From assembly GCA_045539515.1 (NCBI GenBank), contig JAZQFN010000087.1:3113-67112 (forward strand): a stretch of DNA of 64,000 nucleotides, read 5' to 3'. Position numbers and translations under genes: made by a program. Positions 42,356 to 51,424 of this stretch are shown in pieces (the stretch's first letter is position 1; each line of letters begins with the position of its first letter). The stretch is from RGIG8748 sp045539515 (GTDB taxonomy: Bacteria > Bacillota > Clostridia > UMGS1810). A model generated the notes under the pieces. It ran no database searches, was not told the origin of the DNA, and was given only the letters and a program-made list of their open reading frames with translations.

Positions 42356-43792
42356 TCATTCTACCTCTTTCTCTGATATTTTTTTTGAATATTTATTTTT
42401 TTCCGTTTGTTCCGGAATGATTGTGGGGTAATTGTTGGTAAAGCATGCATCGCAGTAACCGCATCCGTTTTCCACGCCGATGAGCTTACCTAAGTTTTCA
42501 ATGTCTAAGAAACCGATGGAATCCACTCCTATGATTTCCTTCATTTCGTCCAATGTGTGGTTACACGCAATAAGCACATCCCTTGATGCAATATCTGTAC
42601 CGTAGTAGCATGGATTTAAGAACATTGGAGCGGAAGAGCGAAGATGAACTTCGGTGGCTCCTGCTTCTCTTAAAAGCTTTACTATGATGGCGCTGGTGGT
42701 GCCTCTCACTATAGAATCGTCCACAAGGACTACTCTTTTGCCCTTTACTGTATCTGCAACTGCATTGAGTTTAATTTTAACTTTATCTTCACGGACATTT
42801 TGTCCGGGAACAATGAAGGTTCTGCCTATGTATTTGTTTTTAATAAGTCCTATACCATAGGGTATGCCGGATTCCTGCGCATAACCCAAGGCTGCATCAA
42901 GACCGGAATCAGGAACGCCTATTACCACATCTGCTTTAATAGGATTCTGCCTTGCAAGCCATTTGCCGGCATTGCGACGGGCTTTGTGAACACTCTTGCC
43001 CTCTATTACAGAATCCGGGCGTGCAAAGTATATGTATTCAAATATACAAAGCTTCTTTTCACATTTATTGCAATGGGTTTTTATGCTTTTTAAACCGTCA
43101 TTGCCGAAAACTACGATTTCGCCGGGTTCAATTTCTCTTATAAGTGTAGCGCCTACAGAATCTAAAGCACAGCTTTCGGAAGCAACAACATAACTTCCGT
43201 CACGGGTTATGCCGTAACACAGAGGTCTGAAACCGAATTTATCTCTGGCAGCTATAAGTTTTGTTGGCGACATCATAACTATAGAGTACGCCCCTTCAAT
43301 CCTTTCCATAGCTTTTTCGAGAGATTCTTCAACCGAACCGCAGGAAAGTCTTGCCTTGGTTGTAAAGTAAGATATAACTTCTATATCGCTGTTGGTATGA
43401 AAGATTGCTCCTTCAAGTTCCAGTTCTCTTCTTAACGCATGGTAGTTTGTAATGGCACCGTTGTATGCCAGAGCTGTGTGACCCTTTATATGATTTACAA
43501 CTATGGGCTGTGCATTAACTCTGCCTTTGGTATCACTTGTGCCGTAACGCACATGACCCAACGCCATATTACCCATGCCGAGACCGTCCAAAACCTGATG
43601 GGTGAAAACATCGTTAACTATACCGTTATCCCTGTGCATTGTAAATACACCGTCGTCGTTTACCACTATACCGCAACTTTCCTGACCTCTGTGCTGAAGA
43701 GCAAAAAGTCCGTAATATGTACTTGCGGCAACATGGCTTTTCTGAGGACTTATAATACCGAAAACGCCACATTCTTCGTGAAGATTACTCAT
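42356..43792 (-). CDS. purF: amidophosphoribosyltransferase
   Basis: 478 residues, first committed enzyme of purine synthesis (PRPP plus glutamine to phosphoribosylamine). The N-terminal Ntn glutaminase starts ...LHEECGVFGI, where the Cys becomes the N-terminal nucleophile after removal of the short propeptide MSNLHEE. PRPP site VVLVDDSIVRGTT (DDSIVRG) and Fe-S-type cysteines (NKCEKKLCIFEYIYFARPDS, NGCGYCDACF) are present, so the B. subtilis-type 4Fe-4S form is likely. The longest frame starts 11 codons earlier (43825), but the ATG at 43792 leaves the normal propeptide and an AGGC/GGCG site, so it is used. Confidence 0.96.
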   Translation of the reverse strand: MSNLHEECGVFGIISPQKSHVAASTYYGLFALQHRGQESCGIVVNDDGVFTMHRDNGIVNDVFTHQVLDGLGMGNMALGHVRYGTSDTKGRVNAQPIVVNHIKGHTALAYNGAITNYHALRRELELEGAIFHTNSDIEVISYFTTKARLSCGSVEESLEKAMERIEGAYSIVMMSPTKLIAARDKFGFRPLCYGITRDGSYVVASESCALDSVGATLIREIEPGEIVVFGNDGLKSIKTHCNKCEKKLCIFEYIYFARPDSVIEGKSVHKARRNAGKWLARQNPIKADVVIGVPDSGLDAALGYAQESGIPYGIGLIKNKYIGRTFIVPGQNVREDKVKIKLNAVADTVKGKRVVLVDDSIVRGTTSAIIVKLLREAGATEVHLRSSAPMFLNPCYYGTDIASRDVLIACNHTLDEMKEIIGVDSIGFLDIENLGKLIGVENGCGYCDACFTNNYPTIIPEQTEKNKYSKKISEKEVE

Positions 43793-43919
43793 AAAAATCG
43801 CCTTGCCTTTCTCTTGCTGAAACATACATTCAACAAGTATTTTTTATCGCGGTACAAATACCTACCACAGGAAATTTATCCTTAAAAGCTGAATTTGTAT
43901 GTATGATATAAATACAAAT

Positions 43920-43941
43920 AAGCGGAAGTGATATTCCGCTT
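43920..43941 (-). terminator. hairpin between purE and purF
   Basis: AAGCGGAA and TTCCGCTT with a six-base loop, in the 156-base gap following purE. T-rich but broken run after it; may attenuate distal transcription. Confidence 0.45.
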
Positions 43942-43948
43942 ACTATAA

Positions 43949-44446
43949 TTATTTACAGTTGTACTGTTGTTCAATTTTGGCATTCTTTTCCAAAACTGTA
44001 TTAGCTGCAGTTTCTCTGTCCGCCTTAAGCTTACAGTAAAGTTCATCGTCGCCGAGGGCTATAATCTGGGCAGCAAGAATTGCTGCATTCTTGGCTCCGT
44101 CTATAGCAACGGTGGCCACAGGAATGCCCGAGGGCATCTGCACGGTTGCAAGAAGAGCATCAAGTCCGTCAAGCTTCTTGGCACTTACGGGTATACCTAT
44201 AACGGGAAGCACGGTATTTGCCGCAACTGCACCTGCAAGATGCGCCGCCATACCTGCTGCCGCTATAATGACGCCAAATCCATTGTCCTTGGCGCCCGAC
44301 ACAAAATCCCTTACCTGCTCGGGGGTGCGGTGAGCGGAATACACATGTACCTCATAGGGTATACCGTACTCCTTAAGAGTATCCATTGCCTTTTCAACTA
44401 CGGGCAAATCACTATCACTGCCCATTATTACTGCTACCTTCTTCAA
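43949..44446 (-). CDS. purE: N5-carboxyaminoimidazole ribonucleotide mutase / AIR carboxylase
   Basis: 165 residues. The MGSDSDLP start and SAHRTPEQ motif are those of PurE, followed by IIAAAGMAAHLAGAVAANTVLPVIGIPV and QMPSGIPVATVAI. Class I versus class II (AIR carboxylase) cannot be set by eye. No purK is found nearby, which leaves open either a class II-like enzyme or a purK elsewhere. It is the first gene of the operon, behind its own promoter. Confidence 0.95.
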   Translation of the reverse strand: MKKVAVIMGSDSDLPVVEKAMDTLKEYGIPYEVHVYSAHRTPEQVRDFVSGAKDNGFGVIIAAAGMAAHLAGAVAANTVLPVIGIPVSAKKLDGLDALLATVQMPSGIPVATVAIDGAKNAAILAAQIIALGDDELYCKLKADRETAANTVLEKNAKIEQQYNCK

Positions 44447-44487
44447 AGAAAAGCACCTCCGATTAATATATTTGGATTACGTTATAT

Positions 44488-44517
44488 ATAATAACATTTT
44501 TTGTATAGTTTTGTCAA
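44488..44517 (-). promoter_or_regulatory. promoter of the purine operon
   Basis: Minus-strand perfect TTGACA, 18-base spacer, TATTAT, then an AGGTG site and purE. The leader is too short for a purine riboswitch and lacks its conserved loops. Confidence 0.65.
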
Positions 44518-44600
44518 TAAATCACCTTAAAACTTGTGAGATAACGCCAATAAAAATCACAAATATCCTCAAGTTATATATTATTTATCCACTTAATATT

Positions 44601-45017
44601 TCACATGTCTCTCTTGGGCTTGGGATTTACAATATCTCTCCAATCGAGGTAACCCTTATCAAGACCTAGGATAAGCACCTCGGCTGTTGCCACATTGGTT
44701 GCAACGGGTATGTTGTGAATATCGCAAAGCTTGAGGATGTTGAGAACCTCGGGTTCATAAGTTTTTGATGTGAGAGGATCCCTGAAGAACAACACAAGAT
44801 CTATCTCATTGTAGGCTATTCTTGCGCCAATCTGCTGGTCTCCGCCCTGAGCACCTGCAAGGAACTTGTGGACTTCGAGTCCTGTGGCATCAGTAATAAG
44901 ACCGCCTGTGGTTCCGGTGGCAACGAGATTGTGCTTTGCAAATATACCCTTGTATGCTATGCAAAACTGTACCATAAGTTCTTTCTTTTTGTCGTGAGCT
45001 ATCAATGCAATGTTCAT
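44601..45017 (-). CDS. mgsA: methylglyoxal synthase
   Basis: 138 residues: IALIAHDKKKELMVQF, VATGTTGGLI (phosphate-binding GTTG), GAQGGDQQIGARIAY (with the catalytic Asp of GGDQQ), LVLFFRDPLT and NIPVATNVATAEVLI. It converts dihydroxyacetone phosphate to methylglyoxal, a bypass that relieves phosphosugar stress. In Clostridia it often closes the mre/min cluster, as here. It is the last gene before the purine operon. Start ATG at 45017. Confidence 0.96.
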   Translation of the reverse strand: MNIALIAHDKKKELMVQFCIAYKGIFAKHNLVATGTTGGLITDATGLEVHKFLAGAQGGDQQIGARIAYNEIDLVLFFRDPLTSKTYEPEVLNILKLCDIHNIPVATNVATAEVLILGLDKGYLDWRDIVNPKPKRDM

Positions 45018-45041
45018 TTCGTATCCTTCCCTTCTTTATAT

Positions 45042-45806
45042 TTAATCTGCCTTAAGAGAGAATTTTCTTCCCGGTTTAAAGCAATCATAAACCTTTTTGA
45101 ATTCTTGAGCACATACCCTCTGCCCTTCTATACGGGATGCAATATTGGCAAAGGCCTCTTTAAGTGATTTATCTTCCATTGAGTTTATTATACCCTGCCT
45201 GTATATAATTTCCGCTTCATAAGTCCACGGCACAAGTCCGAGAAGCGGATAACCTATGCTGTCGAGAATTTCATCTATCGTAAGGTGTATTCCTTTTTGT
45301 ATATAGGTGGGTATTATTTTGTTAACAATTACACGGGTATCGGTAAAATCATACACACCGGCTGACCTTTCACAAAGTTGAACGGAAAGCTTACCGGGCT
45401 CGGTAACCAGCACCAAAGTATCCGTAAACCCGAGAACCTCTTTTACAAAGTCTTCATCTCTGTCGGTTAAATCACAAAAGATATATTTAAAATCCGAATT
45501 TTTTAAGATTTCAAAGGCTGCGCTTACATCAAAGAAGTCCTTTTCGTAATCGCATCGTATAAAACTTCCGCTGCCCTTTTTGCACAGGGTTTCCTCAAAG
45601 CTGCAATCTCCGGAAACCGCATCGGAGAGTGTATATACATAATCGTTGTTAAATCCAAGTGCCAAATCGAGCCCGCACCTTTCAAAGCACATATCGCAGG
45701 CGAGTACTTCTACAGATTTATCAACAAAAGAACTCCACACTCCGGCAAGGCAAAGGGTAGCTCCGCTTCCGCCTTTTGGAGCTGTAAATGCAATTACTTT
45801 CGCCAT
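45042..45806 (-). CDS. MinD/ParA-like ATPase with altered P-loop
   Basis: 254 residues with a deviant Walker A in APKGGSGATL. The signature Lys11 is kept (KGG), but the usual Lys after SG is Ala16, where MinD/ParA have KGGxGKT. It retains other parts of the fold: a Walker B-like KYIFCDLTD and a C-terminal TIDEILDSIGYPLLGLVPWTYEAEIIYRQGI resembling the MinD LIG-VP region. It sits in the slot between mrdA and mgsA where minD is commonly found in Clostridia, without minC or minE here. It may be a degenerate MinD that no longer binds ATP normally or a regulator. Start: ATG at 45806, after GGAGGG; the longer frame starts four codons earlier. Confidence 0.75.
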   Translation of the reverse strand: MAKVIAFTAPKGGSGATLCLAGVWSSFVDKSVEVLACDMCFERCGLDLALGFNNDYVYTLSDAVSGDCSFEETLCKKGSGSFIRCDYEKDFFDVSAAFEILKNSDFKYIFCDLTDRDEDFVKEVLGFTDTLVLVTEPGKLSVQLCERSAGVYDFTDTRVIVNKIIPTYIQKGIHLTIDEILDSIGYPLLGLVPWTYEAEIIYRQGIINSMEDKSLKEAFANIASRIEGQRVCAQEFKKVYDCFKPGRKFSLKAD

Positions 45807-45900
45807 TTTACCCTCCATATTTTATCATTATACCATATTATTCATTGATTTGCTATAGATTTTTGCATTTTTATGCAAAAATTCTTAATTATCCTACGTA

Positions 45901-47964
45901 TTACGGTCTTAAGCTGTTGGTTACCGGCATACTGTCCTTTTCCCTGTCTACGTTAATTCCGAAATACTGTTCATATATTTTGCGGGCTATAGGTGCAAGA
46001 GCTGCACCGGAACCGGCATTTTCTATAACTACAGCTACCGCAATCTGAGGATTCTCGTAGGGTGCATATGATGCAAATACACCATTGGCACTACCTGTAT
46101 TTACCTGAGCAGAACCAGTCTTTGAGCACACGTTTATTGGGAAGTCTGCAAACACGGCAGAGGATGTACCCTCGCGGCTTCCCAGATACATACCATAGGT
46201 TATGGCATCGTAGGTTTCATCGCTCATTTCAATCTTGGCAACAACCTCGGGGTCAAATCTGTTTACAATGCCTCCGTCTTCGGAGCTTCGTATATATTTG
46301 GTAAGATGCGGTCTGTAGAGAGTTCCGCCGTTGGCAACAGCGGCTATATAATTGGCAATCTGTAGGGGCGTAAACACGTTGAACGACTGACCTATCGCCA
46401 TCTGAAGAGTATCACCGGGATACCACACCTGATTGAAGGTGTCGTCCTTGTACTTTTCGTTGGCAAGTATTCCGGCGGTTTCGCCTTCTATCTCTATACC
46501 TGTTTTTTTGCCGAGACCAAATTTGTCGGCATATTCATATATTTTCTTTTCTCCAAGCTGTTTGCCAAGCTCATAGAAAAAGTAGTTGCAGGAGTTGCCT
46601 ATTGCCAGTTCTACATTCTGACTTCCATGAGTTCCGCCGTTTTGCGACCATATCCAGCAATTAAAGGTCTGACCGTAATGCTCATACTGACCTTTGTCCA
46701 CAATGGTGGTTGAAGGAGTTATGATGCCCTCTTCAAGGCCTGCTATTGCGGTAACTATTTTAAATACGGAACCCGGCGGATACGTACCGCTTATGGCGCG
46801 GTTAAAGAGCGGATTTCCGGAGTCTTTTATAAGCTCGTCATAATCTTCCTCGAACCTGTCGGGGTCAAAATCCGGATAACTTGTCATAGCCAGAATTTCC
46901 CCTGTGCGCACATCTATAACCACGACTGCACCGCCACCTGCATCGGCACCGGCTTTATCGTCGGAGGATTCACCCTTGCGCTTAATGTTGTCGATGGTTT
47001 CTTTGAGAACATCTTCGGCAACCTTCTGAAGCTCGTAGTCTATAGTAAGGATGGCATCATTACCGGGAATGGCAGGAACCTCATAGGGAACATAGGTACC
47101 TGTGGCGGTATCCAGATTTCTTGTAATTTTACCGTCGGTTCCCTTGATGTAAGGCTCAAGGAACTTTTCAAGACCTTCTTTACCTATGATGTCATTCATA
47201 CCGTAATTTTTGTCCTTTAACTGTTCGTACTCTTCCTGGTATATTACACCTACTCTGCCCAATATATGGGAAGCCATAGAACCGTGAACAAACTTTCTGA
47301 AAGGTGAACTTATAACATTTATATTAAAGTAATAGTCGCTGTTTTCCTTAAGAACGGAAACTGTGTTCATACTTACGTCACCGGCAATTGTAACCGGTGC
47401 TCCGTATGCAAGACCTCTGGCCTCAAGTTCATACCTTATACCCACAATCTTACGGATTTCTTCATCGGTGTAGCGTTCATCCAGATTATAGCGTTTTGCA
47501 AGCTCCATAAGAGCTTCCTTACCGGAAGCATCGGAGGATATTTCGTATTTTTTCTTAAAAGCCTTAATCTTATCCGCTTTGGTTTTTTGGTCGTCGTCTT
47601 TATATGTAAAGGAATAGTCTTCTTTGGATATGGGTAGAGAATCCACATACATATCCTCGTTTGCTTCCAGTACATTAATTGTTGCAAGAAGTACGTCGTT
47701 CACCTTGTCATTGGACTCCTGGCTATAAACTACCTGAACGGAAAAGCCGACTCTGTTTGCTATAAGGGGAACACCGTTTCTGTCGTATATAACTCCTCTT
47801 GGCGCAGATACAACAACAGAATTGGTGAGTTTATCCATAGCCTGTTTCTGATAATCCTCACCCTTGGCAATCTGCAGGACCATAAGCTTGATGATAATTG
47901 CCACAAGCATAAGAGAAACCACAAGAAGCATTATGAAATTTTTGTCTTTAAGCTTTTCTCTCAC
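45901..47964 (-). CDS. mrdA: penicillin-binding protein 2 (class B transpeptidase)
   Basis: 687 residues. One N-terminal membrane anchor (FIMLLVVSLMLVAIIIKLMVLQIAKG), dimerisation domain with RGVIYDRNGVPLIAN, then the transpeptidase domain: active-site Ser in PPGSVFK (SxxK), SCN (IGNSCNYFF, SxN) and KTG (SKTGSAQ). It cross-links peptidoglycan during lateral-wall elongation with MreB/C/D and RodA. rodA is absent between it and the MinD-like gene. Its start abuts mreD. Confidence 0.95.
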   Translation of the reverse strand: MREKLKDKNFIMLLVVSLMLVAIIIKLMVLQIAKGEDYQKQAMDKLTNSVVVSAPRGVIYDRNGVPLIANRVGFSVQVVYSQESNDKVNDVLLATINVLEANEDMYVDSLPISKEDYSFTYKDDDQKTKADKIKAFKKKYEISSDASGKEALMELAKRYNLDERYTDEEIRKIVGIRYELEARGLAYGAPVTIAGDVSMNTVSVLKENSDYYFNINVISSPFRKFVHGSMASHILGRVGVIYQEEYEQLKDKNYGMNDIIGKEGLEKFLEPYIKGTDGKITRNLDTATGTYVPYEVPAIPGNDAILTIDYELQKVAEDVLKETIDNIKRKGESSDDKAGADAGGGAVVVIDVRTGEILAMTSYPDFDPDRFEEDYDELIKDSGNPLFNRAISGTYPPGSVFKIVTAIAGLEEGIITPSTTIVDKGQYEHYGQTFNCWIWSQNGGTHGSQNVELAIGNSCNYFFYELGKQLGEKKIYEYADKFGLGKKTGIEIEGETAGILANEKYKDDTFNQVWYPGDTLQMAIGQSFNVFTPLQIANYIAAVANGGTLYRPHLTKYIRSSEDGGIVNRFDPEVVAKIEMSDETYDAITYGMYLGSREGTSSAVFADFPINVCSKTGSAQVNTGSANGVFASYAPYENPQIAVAVVIENAGSGAALAPIARKIYEQYFGINVDREKDSMPVTNSLRP

Positions 47965-48459
47965 TTATAATCCCTTTATCCTTTCCTCACTAAGCCAACG
48001 CGCCCAATACGATATAACAACAGATATAACTGCATCGTATACAGCTGTAGGCAACACAATACGCAAAAACGGATACCACATGGTGGCATAGCCGGGTATA
48101 ACATAATTAATAATAAGTATCGCCGTGTGGTATACCAGAGAAACCACCAGCACACCAAGGGCTACAGTCCATATGTTTTTCTTAATAAGCGATGCCGCAA
48201 AGTTGGAAATAGCAAGACCTATATACATATACAAAAGGGCATTTACACCCACATAGGGCTGTGAATACAAATCCACCATAATACCTGCCACAAGGCAAAG
48301 CACCGTTGACCTTACGGGAAAATTGTACATAGAATAACATACCGCAAATACAAATATAATGTTTGGCGCTATGGAATATATATCAATATATATACCCAGG
48401 CTTGTCTGCAGTATATATATAACAATCAGCGTTATATATGTCAGTACATAATTCATCAT
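47965..48459 (-). CDS. mreD: rod shape-determining protein MreD
   Basis: 164 residues, about five membrane helices, weakly conserved as usual for MreD: YILQTSLGIYIDIYSIAPNIIFVFAVCYSMYNF, and LVAGIMVDLYSQPYVGVNALLYMYIGLAISNF (G-x-x-x-D segment). Position between mreC and mrdA confirms the call. Confidence 0.9.
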   Translation of the reverse strand: MMNYVLTYITLIVIYILQTSLGIYIDIYSIAPNIIFVFAVCYSMYNFPVRSTVLCLVAGIMVDLYSQPYVGVNALLYMYIGLAISNFAASLIKKNIWTVALGVLVVSLVYHTAILIINYVIPGYATMWYPFLRIVLPTAVYDAVISVVISYWARWLSEERIKGL

Positions 48460-48474
48460 AACCTAAATCCAACC

Positions 48475-49305
48475 TTATACATTCTTGATTACAAGAACCT
48501 CATTAAGGTCCTTAAAATCCACACCGGTTTTAATAATAGCTTCCTTTGAAACTCCGGTAACATCGTCTTTAATTTCCTGAACCTTGCCGATATAAATCCC
48601 GGGAGGAATAATGCCGCCGGCACCGGAGGTTTCAATGTGGTCGCCCACCTCAATACCCGATTCCACAGACACATAGGTCATCTTGCACAGGCCGTCTTCC
48701 ATAAGGCTTATATCGCCCTGAACTATGGCAGTATTGGATACACGCGGTACCGTAGCGCTTACTGCTACTTTGCTGTCTATAATAGGGCTTACCTTAGCCC
48801 AGTTTCTGCCAACCTCAGAAACATAACCCACAAGTCCGTAGGGAGTGATAACGGCGCAGTTACGGGTAATACCGTCACTTATACCCTTGTTTATGGTGTA
48901 TGTCTTGGAGAAATTATCTATCTGATAGGCAATGACATCGCATGCCACAGTATCGAAATCCTTCTCGTTTTCCTTAAGTTCGAGCATCTTACGAAGACGT
49001 TCGTTTTCCTCTTTAAGGTCATCGGTTTTCCTGAGTTCATCCTCAAGGACTGCCACACGTTCTCTAAGAGTTTCGTTTTCCTTTTCGTAACCGTTCATAT
49101 TGGTAAGATATTCAAAAAATCCGCTTATGGAATCGCCAATTCCCGAGAAAAAGCTCTGTATGGGAGAAAACACCGTACCCATGGCATCGGAGGAACCCCC
49201 TGCTTTCTTTCTGTTGACGGCAGACCCCACAATAATGCCTATAATAAGAATTACCGTGGCGGCAATAAGCAATATCTTAAATTTATTCTTTTGAAAAAAA
49301 TACAT
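48475..49305 (-). CDS. mreC: rod shape-determining protein MreC
   Basis: 276 residues. N-terminal membrane anchor (KFKILLIAATVILIIGIIVGSAV), a coiled coil (about 65-110, ENETLRERVAVLEDELRKTDDLKEENERLRKMLELKE), and two beta domains with VITPYGLVGYVSEVGRNWAKVSPIID and GDHIETSGAGGIIPPGIYIGKV. It lies on the outer face of the membrane, linking MreB to cell-wall enzymes. Normal operon position. Confidence 0.95.
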   Translation of the reverse strand: MYFFQKNKFKILLIAATVILIIGIIVGSAVNRKKAGGSSDAMGTVFSPIQSFFSGIGDSISGFFEYLTNMNGYEKENETLRERVAVLEDELRKTDDLKEENERLRKMLELKENEKDFDTVACDVIAYQIDNFSKTYTINKGISDGITRNCAVITPYGLVGYVSEVGRNWAKVSPIIDSKVAVSATVPRVSNTAIVQGDISLMEDGLCKMTYVSVESGIEVGDHIETSGAGGIIPPGIYIGKVQEIKDDVTGVSKEAIIKTGVDFKDLNEVLVIKNV

Positions 49306-49335
49306 CTTTAAAGCTTTCCTTTCGCCCGGCAGGGA

Positions 49336-50337
49336 TTACCTTACCAGAGTATCGCTGAGTGTTTCTATTTCGCTTATTACAAGGCCTGCACCGGAAGCAA
49401 CACTGTCTAAGGGGTTATCTGCTATGGTAACAGGCATACCTGTTTCGTTTTTAATAACGATATCAAGTCCTCTTATAAGGGCTCCTCCGCCGGTAAGAAC
49501 TATACCTCTGTCCATAATATCTGCCGAAAGCTCGGGCGGAGTATCCTCCAGAGTAAGTTTTATGGCAGATACTATATCGGATATACATTCTTTGAGGGCG
49601 CTTCTTACATCTATTGAGGTAATAGTAAGGAATTTTGGAAGTCCTGTAGATAAATCTCTGCCGCAAACCTCTGTGGATTCCTCAAGTTCCAAAGGATACG
49701 CAGAACCGATTTCAATTTTAACTCTCTCCGCAGTAGCCTCGCCAATGAGCACATTGTACTCCTTACGGATGTAATTTACTATGGCTTCGTTCATTTCGTC
49801 CCCTGCCATACGCAGAGACCTGCTGATAACTATACCACCTAATGATATTACAGCAACCTCGCTTGTACCTCCGCCTATGTCACATATCATACTTCCGGTG
49901 GCTTCCTCCACAGGAAGCTTAGCTCCGAAAGCTGCTGCCATAGGCTCCTCTATAAGGAAAGCCTCTCTGGCGCCTGCCTGAAGGGTGGCCTCCTCTACAG
50001 CCATCTTCTCCACATCGGTAACTCCCGAGGGGACACATATCACAACTCTGGGCCTTGAAAAGCCGGACTTTTCCAATGCCTTTTCTATAAAATACTTAAG
50101 CATTACCTGAGTTACGTCAAAATCTGCAATAACTCCGTCCTTAAGAGGTCTTATTGCCACAATGTTTTCGGGAGTTCTGCCAAGCATTTCCTTGGCATCC
50201 TTTCCTACTGCAATAACCTCGCCTGTATCCTTATTTATAGCCACAACGCTGGGCTCATTTATTACAATACCCTTTGACTTAACGTACACAAGAGTATTTG
50301 CTGTACCAAGGTCTATACCAATATCTCTTTTTGACAT
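49336..50337 (-). CDS. mreB: rod shape-determining actin MreB
   Basis: 333 residues: IGIDLGTANTLVYVKSKGIVINEPSVVAI (phosphate 1), ICDIGGGTSEVAVISLGGIV (phosphate 2) and GIVLTGGGALIRGLD (adenosine motif). Actin-like filament protein organising cell-wall synthesis. The longest frame opens at 50388, but the ATG at 50337 gives the standard N-terminus MSKRDIGIDLG, and its ATG shares a base with the maf stop codon. Confidence 0.97.
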   Translation of the reverse strand: MSKRDIGIDLGTANTLVYVKSKGIVINEPSVVAINKDTGEVIAVGKDAKEMLGRTPENIVAIRPLKDGVIADFDVTQVMLKYFIEKALEKSGFSRPRVVICVPSGVTDVEKMAVEEATLQAGAREAFLIEEPMAAAFGAKLPVEEATGSMICDIGGGTSEVAVISLGGIVISRSLRMAGDEMNEAIVNYIRKEYNVLIGEATAERVKIEIGSAYPLELEESTEVCGRDLSTGLPKFLTITSIDVRSALKECISDIVSAIKLTLEDTPPELSADIMDRGIVLTGGGALIRGLDIVIKNETGMPVTIADNPLDSVASGAGLVISEIETLSDTLVR

Positions 50338-50927
50338 TATATCAATTCCTCTCCGTATTCCTCTGATATCATAGTGGCAAGTCTGCAAACCGGCAGACCC
50401 ACTATATTGAAATAATCGCCTTCTATTTTGCTTACAAATATACTTGCATACTCCTGTATGCCGTAGGAACCTGCTTTGTCGAGAACACTGAAGTTATCCA
50501 CATAGTAATTTATCTCTCTGTCCGTAAGTTCCCTGAAAGTTACTGCCGTCTTTTCAAAGTCGGATGCCACCTTTGCGCGGAAAGTGTTTATAACCGTAAT
50601 ACCGGTATAAACATAGTGAACTTTGCCGGAAAGCTGCTTTAAGGTATTTACGGCATCCTCCCGGTCTGCAGGTTTACCTATAATCTCGCCGGATTGGGAC
50701 ACAACCACGGTGTCGGCACCTATTACAAATGCATCTTCAAATCCTATTTTCTCTGCTGCAGCCTTTGCCTTTATGGCGGAAAGCTCACGAACATATTCTC
50801 CGGGAGCAAGATTTTTTGAAACAATGTTTTCGTCGGCATCGGTTACAAGAACATCGAACTTAAGACCTATATTTTCAAGAAGTTCCTTACGTCTTGGTGA
50901 TTTGGACGCAAGTATTATCCTGCGCAT
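50337..50927 (-). CDS. maf: Maf-family nucleoside triphosphate pyrophosphatase
   Basis: 196 residues: ILASKSPRRKELLENIGLKF (the SPRR motif), VIGADTVV, SGEIIGKPADREDAV, and GSYGIQEYASIFVSKIEGDYFNIVGLP. It cleans non-canonical NTPs (dTTP/UTP or modified) and is commonly tied to mreB. One-base overlaps (TAATG) with both dut and mreB, indicating translational coupling. Confidence 0.95.
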   Translation of the reverse strand: MRRIILASKSPRRKELLENIGLKFDVLVTDADENIVSKNLAPGEYVRELSAIKAKAAAEKIGFEDAFVIGADTVVVSQSGEIIGKPADREDAVNTLKQLSGKVHYVYTGITVINTFRAKVASDFEKTAVTFRELTDREINYYVDNFSVLDKAGSYGIQEYASIFVSKIEGDYFNIVGLPVCRLATMISEEYGEELI

Positions 50928-51382
50928 TAAAATGCACCTGTGGAGCCAAAGCCCCCGCTTCCTCTTTCGGTTTCGTCAAGCTCCCTTACCACATTAAACT
51001 TAGCCTGCGCTACAGGTAAGATTACCATCTGTGCAATTCTCTCTCCCTTGGTGAGGGTATACTCTTCGTTACTTAAGTTTATAAGTGCAACCTTGATTTC
51101 TCCGGTGTAGTCGCTGTCAACCACACCTACGCAGTTGGCAAGGGTTATGCCCTTTTTGGAAGCAAGTCCGCTTCTTGCAAAAATAAACGCACCGTAATCC
51201 TCGCTTGGAAGCTTAATGGCAATACCTGTGGGAATAAGCTTCCTTTCCAAAGGCTTTAATACCACGTCTTCGTCTATGCAAGCGGTAAGATCCATACCTG
51301 CAGAACCCTTTGTAGCATAAAAGGGAAGCTTCTGTTCTTTATTATTGTCCAAAAACTTGATTTTTACATTAACTTCATTCAT
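50927..51382 (-). CDS. dut: deoxyuridine 5'-triphosphate nucleotidohydrolase
   Basis: 151 residues: five dUTPase motifs can be followed, AGMDLTAC, FARSGLASKKGI, GVVDSDYTGEIKV, ERIAQMVI and RGSGGFGSTG. Trimeric enzyme producing dUMP and keeping uracil out of DNA. ATG overlaps upstream region normally; downstream overlap with maf by one base. Confidence 0.95.
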   Translation of the reverse strand: MNEVNVKIKFLDNNKEQKLPFYATKGSAGMDLTACIDEDVVLKPLERKLIPTGIAIKLPSEDYGAFIFARSGLASKKGITLANCVGVVDSDYTGEIKVALINLSNEEYTLTKGERIAQMVILPVAQAKFNVVRELDETERGSGGFGSTGAF

Positions 51383-51424
51383 AGTTTATCTCCATCCCGC
51401 CTTAAAGATACAAGGCAAGTATTT

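Noticed and set aside
41608..42420. Plus-strand frame of 270 codons opposite purM/purF
   Set aside because: Shadow of highly conserved purM on the other strand; no ribosome-binding site and low-complexity composition.
44447..44600. Possible purine riboswitch ahead of purE
   Set aside because: No conserved aptamer loops; the leader after the promoter is only some 35 bases.
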